Shown in pieces: positions 9,539 through 17,334 of a stretch of DNA of 28,417 bases (its first letter is position 1; the number at the start of each line of letters is the position of its first letter). The notes beneath the pieces were generated by a model. That model saw only the letters and a list, made by a program, of their open reading frames with translations, did no database searches and was not told the DNA's origin. The position numbers were made by a program, and so were the translations under genes. Origin of the DNA: Auxenochlorella pyrenoidosa (taxonomy: Eukaryota > Chlorophyta > Trebouxiophyceae > Chlorellales > Chlorellaceae); the NCBI GenBank assembly GCA_001430745.1, contig KQ482040.1, forward strand, positions 1,385,775 to 1,414,191. Reading direction: 5' to 3'.

Positions 9539-12500
9539 ATGCGCCCTCCAATCGCTGTCCTATGGGCGGCCCTGTTGTTGATCGTGGGCTGCTCCGCTCT
9601 CCACGGTACGTAGCAGCCCTCATTGGCTCGAAAAGCAGAAGAATTCGTGTGCAGATCGGCAACAACTGGCACGGCTGTGCTGCCAGCTGCCTCAGTCTGA
9701 CCCCAACCCAGGAGCCTCCTCCCCTCCTGCTGCCCGTGCAGATCGCAAGCTGCTGCAGTCTAGCAGCGCCTCTGCGTCGTCATCTGCCTCTGCAAGCGGC
9801 TCTGACGCGCTGGGTGAGCGCAGGGACGAGGCAGAGGCAGACCCCGGGCCAGAAGCTTCCTCTATTGAGCGCCCGCCCGCTCGCCCGCCTGCCAATGGCG
9901 CTGACCATCTCTCTTTGCCCTGCATGTCTTAAAACACATCATCTGCTTCACTAATTCCATACACCCACTCTCCCTTCCTCTGCAGCTACGGCCCTCGCCC
10001 GTGCTGCGGCCGCCTCAGGCGGTGCATCTGCCTCCGCCCTGGCGCAGTCTGCGGCATCCGCCCAGGTGAGGGGAGGCATTGTGAGTTGCCAAGGAAGGAT
10101 AGAGGGGCGTTGTGCGAGTCTTCCCCACGCATTCCATGCTCTTCAGAATGGCTTCAAGACCCTCGCTTTGGCAGATGGACTAACCCCCTTCCCCTCTTCT
10201 TTGCAGGGCGCTGGTGGCGCGGTCACTGCTGCCGCCCAAGCTTTTGCCGCAGCAGCAGCTGCAGGCAAGCCGGGCTGTTTCCTCCTGTGCATGCGGGATA
10301 GCAAAGAGAAGCCAGGTTCAGCTAGTGCCTGTGCTTGAACCATTCACGTCCACCCTGCCAGCATCGTACCCACCTTGCAGTGCCCTTGTCTCCCCATGCA
10401 CCCTGTCTTGCAGGCGGCTCCGCCGCATCGTCCGCCACCGCCCAGGCTCTTGCTGCCGGGAGCGCCTCCGCCAGGGCCGCTGCCGCCGCTGGTGAGCCGC
10501 CTCTTGGATGGTTCCAGTCGCTGCCAGTTACATGGGCTGCATGGTCCGCCTGCTGGCTTGCACACCATTGTGTTTGCACCTCACTCCGCCCTGCCTGCTG
10601 TCTGTCCCCCTCTTGCCTCCTGCAACCCTGCAGCTGCCCAGGCAATCCTCCTCGCCCCCGCCCCCGCGGCCGCATCCGCGGCGGCAGCGGCGGCAGCATC
10701 TGCTAGCACCCCTGGGCCCTCGGCGGCCGTCCAGGCCTGGTGCACGGTGCGTGCCGAGCAGGCCATTGCAACACTTTCACCCCGAGGAAGTGCTGTGACC
10801 CCCCCCTCCCCCCATCTTGGCACCGACGAGCAGCACCGATGCTGTGTGCCAGTCACAGCCCTCTTTCCTCACAGCCGCCTCATCTGCCCTCTGCAGGCCC
10901 TGTCTGATGCCATCTGCCAGGCCCCAAAGAGCGCCGGCGACGCCCTGGCCATGGCTTTCAGGTGGGCGGCTCGGGATGCATACGAGCGCCGCCGCGCGCT
11001 CCCTGCCCATTGCTTGCAGGCATCATGCCGGCGTCGCCGCACCCACGGCCGTTTTCTTTTGTTGACCATACTTTCTTTCCCCCTTCCCCCTCCCCCTCCA
11101 CCCCTCCCACGGCTGCAGCGACGCCCTGGCCTACGACGCATCCTCCTGCCAGTCCTCCTGCCAGGTCTCCGCCTTTGCCCAGGCCACCGTGCAGGCACTG
11201 AGCGACGCCATCCAGCAGTGTGGCTGCGCGCAGCCAGCTGTTGCGCTGGCGCAGGTAGGCGCGGGGGGGGTCATTACCGCAGCATGTCAGGCCATGCCGC
11301 AACGCTTGCCTGCATTCCCGCCTGTCTCCTCCCCCGCCTTGATACCGCCCCAACCTTCTCACTGCCCTCAGTCCCCCGTCCAACCATCTAACTGCCCTCA
11401 GTTTCCTCGCCCCAACTCCCCCCGCAGGCTGTGGCTGAGCTGGGTGCTGACCAGGCCCCCGCCTTCCTTCAGGCACTGGCAGACGTGAGAGGGAGGTTGG
11501 GCTCCTGCTTTGCTGCAGCCCGGCTGAGGGAAGTGGCAGTCGGCGCAGCTGCACAGCAAATTTCCAAGCGTCGCCTGCCTGCTCACTGCCACTCCCCTCC
11601 CGTCTCAACCCACCGTTCCCGCCTCTGTCCTGCTTGCAGGCTGCCGCCGCCGCCGACATCGTGCTGCCCCCCTGCGTCTTCCCCATCTCCTGCGTCTACC
11701 TGGCGCCGGTGGGCACAAGCAGGCGCTGCTGTCATCCCTGAACTGTTAACATGTGCCATGCTGGGCCTCGCCTTGCCTTTTTACCCATCCAGTCTGCCAG
11801 CATCCGCTCCATCTCTCTGCCCTGGGCCCGTGCCCTTGCAGGTGGCTGTGGCATCTGCCTGCCAGCAGCCCATCCCCGTGGTCCTTGCCCAGGTGGGTTG
11901 AGGGTGGGGGTCCTGATCCTGTTGGGGCCAACCAGGCCAGCAAGCACAGGCTGGCACATGCTGCGTGAAAGCCTTCCTCTTTGAGTGTGCGCCGAGCTGT
12001 TGACCACCCGTGCCTGGAGCCGCGCCCCTGCAGTGCTCCGTCCAGCCCAAGGTGATCATCATTTGTGGCAAGGCTGGGCTGCCCGTGACGCTGCAGCAGG
12101 TGGGTTAAGGAGTGGAAGCGGGGCCGGGGACATGCCTGTCCCGGGCCTTTTGACCGTACACATGCGGCTTGTGGTGGGGCTAGAGTGGTGTCTTGTGGAC
12201 CAGGCGTTGGGGTCCGGCAACTGCCAGCACCTGGGCCGGCTGGACGCCCAAGCGCACCCATGTGCCCACTGGTTGGCACACAACCCTCCCCCCTCCCTCC
12301 CACCTGCGCCATCGCAGGCTGTCCCCACCCTCCAGACCACGGTCGCATCCGCCTCCGCCTCTGCTGCGGCAGCAGCCCAGAGCGCTGCAGCTGCAGCCGC
12401 CAGCGCTGCTGCCGCTGCCGGTGTGTCCGGCGCCCCCGCCAGCTCTGCAGCCGCGGCGGCTGCCGCCGCGGCTGCCGCCAGCTCTACTGGTGCTGCTGCC

Positions 12501-12905
12501 GGCAGCGGTGCTGCGGCAGGCAGCGGTGCTGCAGGCAGTGGCGGCAGTGCCGCTGCGGCTGCTGCTGGAGCCTCTGCCAGCACTGCCGGCCCCACGCCCT
12601 CCCCCCCGTCTGTCCCCTCTCCCAGCCCGCCCCCTCCCAGCTCCCAGCCCCGCTCGCCCCCTCCCCCGAGCACCCCGGCCTCTCTGCCCCCTCCGCCTGT
12701 GAAGGCCCCCCCTCCGCCAGACAACAGCCCCTCGCCGCCCCCGCCGGCAGCCTCCCCTCCCCCTTTCTCTCCCTCTGGTGGCGCCGGTGGCTGGCTCGTC
12801 TCTTCTCCCCCCTCAGGGTCAGGCGAGGAGGACTCGAGCAGTGCTACTGAGGAGGCCGGCTCCAGCCTGCCGGCCGTGGACCTCTCTGCCCTGCCCTCCC
12901 CCTGA
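9539..12905 (+). CDS. Gene E: secreted Ala-rich cysteine-core protein with an extensin-like (SP)n tail
   Basis: Thirteen exons in phase: 9539-9605, 9742-9813, 9986-10065, 10207-10264, 10414-10491, 10634-10746, 10897-10961, 11119-11254, 11428-11484, 11640-11708, 11842-11892, 12034-12099 and 12318-12905 (TGA). They sum to exactly 500 codons. Parts in order: a signal peptide (PIAVLWAALLLIVGC), a DRKLLQ motif, an Ala/Ser-rich region (about 28-156), a core with ten cysteines (exons 7-12: DAICQAP, SSCQSSCQ, QCGC, LPPCVFPISCVYLAP, ACQQPIPVVLAQ, CSVQPKVIIICGKAGLPV), a poly-Ala/Ser stretch, and a hydroxyproline-rich tail of SP and PPPP runs. I do not recognise the core as a named domain. Tail and signal peptide suggest an extracellular or cell-wall glycoprotein; that is inference. 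The intron after 10264 appears GC-AG (GCAG|GCAAGC), though a GT donor downstream in the same phase is possible. Paralogue of gene F. Confidence 0.8.
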
Positions 12906-13431
12906 GCACGGCCGGTGGCCTAGCACCTGGCATGAGCATATCCATGGAACACCACCATTCCCGTGCCCTGCACTGAGCTTTGGACTTGTCCTGCACAGCC
13001 GACTCCTCCCCTGAGCATCACTGTTAGCGCTTCTCCACAATCGACCCCCTCCCCTCTCTGCACCTCGACACGCCAGCATTGCACAGCGCACTCTCCACTG
13101 CATCTCAAAAAATCTTGATCTTTTCTATAAGAAGTTCGGATTTCAAGAAGGAGTTTGGATTTCAACTGCGATCCCTCGCGTACTGCATTCCAGCAGACAG
13201 CCTTGATCCCCTCCTGATTCTGAGCGCTCTCATCTGTTCTTGCTACACATTGCACCTTGTGAGACTGCAGTGAACCCTCAAAATTCAGGACATAGAGACG
13301 CGTTTTGGGAAAGATGCGCTGTGGCAGCGTGAGGACAGCATGCAGAGCGTAGCGAGTTGCACATGCTCTTGACTTGGCTTGCTTACCCAGGGAGAGTAGA
13401 GAGGACATGTCCCACCCGTCGACCCCGCCGG
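12906..13431. other. Intergenic space between convergent genes E and F
   Basis: About 530 bases hold two facing 3' UTRs. The stretch 13100-13280 is clearly more AT-rich than its surroundings. It contains an imperfect direct repeat (13130-13146 and 13149-13165). No coding exon can be supported. Confidence 0.45.
13130..13165. repeat. Imperfect 17-bp direct repeat
   Basis: AGAAGTTCGGATTTCAA (13130-13146) is followed two bases later by AGGAGTTTGGATTTCAA (13149-13165), with two mismatches. It lies in the AT-rich part between the two paralogues E and F. Confidence 0.6.
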
Positions 13432-16400
13432 TCAGCGCCCGCCGCCACGGCCGTGGGACTTGGAGACACCGGGAGTGGAGCCAGAAGCGCCAGGGCCCCC
13501 TCCCTCTCCGCCGCCGTCGACCTGCAGCTCCTCTCCGCCCTGCCCTGGCTGGCAGTAGGGAGCTCTCGGGTTGCAGCCCTGGGCCCGCAGGTCGTCCTCT
13601 GCCTGCTGGGGCAGGGCGTCGCCTTGCACGCCCTGCACGGCCAATTGTGCGCCGGTATGGGTGGCATGATCCACACGGGGAGGGGGGCATGCCGGTTTGT
13701 CCTCAAGTGATGCCACCCCAAGGCACGGCCACGCCCAACCACATTCGCAGCCCACCCCGCCTGCACCTTCCAAGCCTTCTGGCACGCAGCTGCACACTCG
13801 TCGGCGGTTGGCGCGGCACGGGCAGGGGGAGAGGGCGTGGGGGGCGGCACTTCGGCGCGTGCCGCTGCCTTTGCTGCTGAAACGCATGGGGAAGGGAGGG
13901 CAGAACGGGGGGGGTGATTGCTTCGTATGAACTGGAGCAGCTGGGATGCGTTTCAGGCCAGCAGCAGGTGCTGATTGCGGGAAGGTGATGCAATGCATAG
14001 GCAGAAAGGTGGCGCGAATGCATGAGCGGAGCGCCGCACCTGCGCCGGGCTGGCCGTGACCCCTGGCGCCCGGCTTTGGTGCTGGGGTGGGTGCAGGGGC
14101 CGGGGCAGGCTTTGGGGCCACTGCAGGCAGCACAACTGGGGCAGGCGCAGCAGCAGCGACAGTTGCTGCCGCTGCTGCACCTGCCCTCTCCGCAGGCTTG
14201 GATGCAGGCTTGGGAGCGGGCTTGGGGGCAGGCACCACCGCCGGCAGCACCACTGGCGGCAGCACCACTGGCGGCACGACAGCAGCCACGGCTGGGACGG
14301 GGGCGGGGATGGGGGCGGTGCGACGGACAACAGGAGGTGGTGGGGGGGACGGGGCGCGCCCTTGGGCGTCTGCAGCTGCAGCGGCGCCTGCTGCAGCACT
14401 GCCCGCTGCTGCAGCACTGGCCGCTGCTGCAGCAGAGGATGGCGCAGGGGCACCCGCGGCAGCGCTGGCCACAGATGCTGCCGCGGCGCCGCCGGCGCCG
14501 GTGACGCGAGCCGCGGCCCGAGAGGCTGCCTCGGCGGCGGCGCCGCCGGTTCCAGCTGAGGCAAAGGCCTGGCTGGCGGCCACAGCCTGAGAGCTCGCGG
14601 GGGCGCCTGTGACACCCGCTGCAGAGGCGGCGCTGGCGGCGGCCGCGACAGTGCTCTGGGCTGCAGCTGCGGCTGAAGCAGAGGCAGAGGCGACGGCCAC
14701 CTGGGCTGGCGGAGTGGCCTGCGCAGCGCAGGGGTGGCGGCAGGATCATGGCTGAGAGCAGGCTGGGCTTCCTCAGTGCTGTATATATAGTTTGCAGGAT
14801 ACCTGGGGCAAGGCAATCCAGTGCAGCGCCATTCACACGGACTGGCCCACTTTGCAGCGATCGCAGGGCAGGCCATCACCCACCTGCTGCAGCCTCACGG
14901 GCAGCCCGGCCTTGCCGCAGATGATGATCACCTTGGGCTGGACAGAGCACTGCGGGGGCATGGTCCATCCACAACTGCTGCATGAGCGATGCAGATGCCT
15001 GGAAGCTCTGCAGGACTGTGACCGTCTCAGCAGGGTCAGACGACGGTCTCCAAGCACTGCCGCCCTCCCACTGCCTGCCCTCCTACCCTGGTAATGACCA
15101 CCGGGACGGGCTGCTGGCAAATGAAGGCGATCACCACCTGGGCGGAACAAGAGAAGAGGGGATGCAATTCCAAGGTCGAGGCACCACGGCCAGGGCGAGC
15201 AGCAAGAAGAGGGTCAGCAAGCTGTGAGCATGCCGCCCCACGCGTCAGGCTGAGAGCATGCGGTTAACATGCGGCCCCCACCGGTGCCAGGAAGACGCAG
15301 GAAATGGGGAACACGCAGGGCGGCAGGACGACGTCGGCGGCGGCAGCTGCCTGCGCAGCAGGAAGCATACGTTGTAATCTTCCCGTGTGGGTGTTGGGAG
15401 TGTAGGTGACAGAGTGACGGATGGCATGGAGCGTGGGCATCGGCACAGCACTGGAGCAGGGGCCAAGCGGCTTTGAGTAATAAACCTGATAGATCGAGCC
15501 CGCTTGGCTCCCCTCTCACCAGGGCGAGGTTCTCCAGGAACTCGTGAGCCAGGTCGGGCCCCAGGTCGGCCGACGCCTGCACGGCAGAGGCGCCAGGAGG
15601 GAGCCAGGAGGGTGCGGACACGCGCATGAGACAGTCAGTTTGCAGCTGGAGGGCCCTCCAGCGGCAGAATGCAGGGATGCGTGTCATGCAGCATCCCTCG
15701 GCACTCATCCGTTGAGTGCTTCCAATGTTATCAGGATCAGGAATGCTTCTGGCCGACCTCACCCACCTGCGCCACGGCGATGGCAGGGTTGTTGCAGCCA
15801 CACTTCGTGACTGCCTGACTGAGTGCGACAGCCACGGCCACGGCAAACTGGGAGGCCTGGCACGTTGTGTGGCAGGTGGCGGCGTCAAAGGACAGTGCGC
15901 CGCTGCCAAGGGGCAGGGGAGAGCGGGTTGGGGCGGAGGTGGAGGGTTTGGAAGCTGCTTTGAGGTGGAGTGGGCAAGGCATGGCATCCAAAGTGCGGCG
16001 GTTGGGGTGTGCACTGCTGCGTCTGGCTTCACCTGAAGACCACAGCAATCGCCGAGCCGGCGTTCTGCGGCGCCAGGCAGATGGCGTCAGCCAGGGACTG
16101 CATGCTCGCAGGAGGGGCAGAGGATGTTGCCAGCTCAGAGCGCCACAGCATCAAATCATGCCCCTCACCTGTGATCCATGATCTGCCAGACATCCAGGCA
16201 GCACTGCGCTCACTAACACGTCGACCGGCCTGCCTTGCCGCAGCGCTGGCGCTGCCCGCCTCCTCACCAGAGTGACAACCTGCTCCAGCGCAGCGGCCTG
16301 GGCAGGCTGCAGGACAAAGGCGCGGGCCAGGGCAGCGGCGGTGGCCCGGCTCTGCGCGGCGCTCGCCGCAAAGGACGAGGCGAGCGCCTGCGCGGCCGCC

Positions 16401-17134
16401 TGCGCTGATGCGCCGCCTGCAGGGCGGGGGCGGGCGCGCGGCAGCTGTGTGCAGCAGCGGGCGCGATGCAGGCGTAGTGTGATTGAATGGAGCGTTATGG
16501 CGTGAAAATCAACACCCTCTAAATGGCCCTGGGCTTCTACATACCCCAGCCGCCTCGCCTTGAGCCGCCGCTGATGCAATGGCAGAGGCGGCAGCCTGGG
16601 TCTGTGGTCCGAGACCCTGGGCAGATGCGGCGCTCTGGGCAACTGCTGCGGCACTGCCAGCGGTGGCGGCCTCCGCGGCTGCAGAGGCAAGGGCAGCGCC
16701 TGCAGAGGGAGGAGGCAGCAGGTTGACGATGGAAAGGCAACAAAGCTAAGGAGGGAGGTGAAGCAACAGGCATTGAAGAGCGCGCACAGGCATCTGTTTG
16801 CGCACCAATTTGAGCAGTGGCTGCACTGGCCGAGGCGGATGCAGCAGCGCTGCCCTGCAGCAGGCGCCTGTCTGCAGACCACGGGAGGGCGGCAGAGGCG
16901 GCGAGAGCCGGGGGCGGCGGCGGCGGCGGCGATTGCCAGTTGTCGACGAGAAGAGAGGGCGGGAAGTTTACACCCGAGCCATCTCCAGTCTCTTTTTCTG
17001 CAGACATGGCAGGGCAGCACAGGAAGGCCACGAGGAAGGCACCCTGCAGGCCCTGCCACACCTTGGACTGCCTCAGTGGGCCGGCCTGCCGCCGCCACCA
17101 GCAACCCCAAACAGACTGCAGTGTGCAGTCGCAT
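13432..17134 (-). CDS. Gene F: secreted Ala-rich cysteine-core protein, inverted paralogue of gene E, with a PAPK-rich tail
   Basis: Exons: 17134-17062, 16871-16806, 16699-16559, 16416-16268, 16097-16033, 15902-15767, 15576-15520, 15350-15282, 15137-15087, 14949-14884, then a last exon from 14718. The first ten sum to 291 codons. Parts: a signal peptide (TAVCLGLLVAAAG), DRRLLQ, an Ala-rich region, the same ten-cysteine core as gene E (DAICLAP, ATCHTTCQ, KCGC, LPPCVFPISCVFLAP, ICQQPVPVV, CSVQPKVIIICGKAGLPV), a poly-Ala/Ser stretch and a tail with PVVLPAV and PAPKPA repeats. The six core exons have the same lengths as in E (65, 136, 57, 69, 51, 66). From 14718 one frame is open to a stop at 13432; the low-complexity part up to about 14050 is credible, but the rest may contain an intron, so the C-terminus is uncertain. 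The border after 16559 is either GC-AG or a nearby GTATGT donor with another acceptor. Confidence 0.75.
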
Positions 17135-17334
17135 GCTGCCAAGTGTTGCAGAGAGTTGGAAGAGGCCAAACCCAAGCTTTGGCTGGGCATCCCAACCAGA
17201 GAGCACCTTCTGCTACCTTCCTCCCGCAGGCCAAGCCTGCAGCCATGTCAACCCTTCACCAGCACAACACCTGCCCAGTGGCTTGTTGGCGAGCATTGCA
17301 TCAGCAGATTTGCACTGCCTTAATGAAAACTGGC

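Noticed and set aside
14781..14790. TATA-like GTATATATAG in the last intron of gene F
   Set aside because: It lies inside a transcribed gene between two well supported exons; an internal promoter would make only the low-complexity tail. No support beyond the short motif.
13703..14836. A 377-codon minus-strand frame overlapping the last exon of gene F
   Set aside because: Its Cys/Arg/Ser-rich translation is the shifted frame of the Ala/Pro-rich tail; the frame continuing the conserved core is a different one.
9539..17134. Transposon or virus origin for the E/F inverted pair
   Set aside because: No terminal repeats, target-site duplication, transposase, integrase or capsid-like sequence is visible; conserved exon structure fits a gene duplication.
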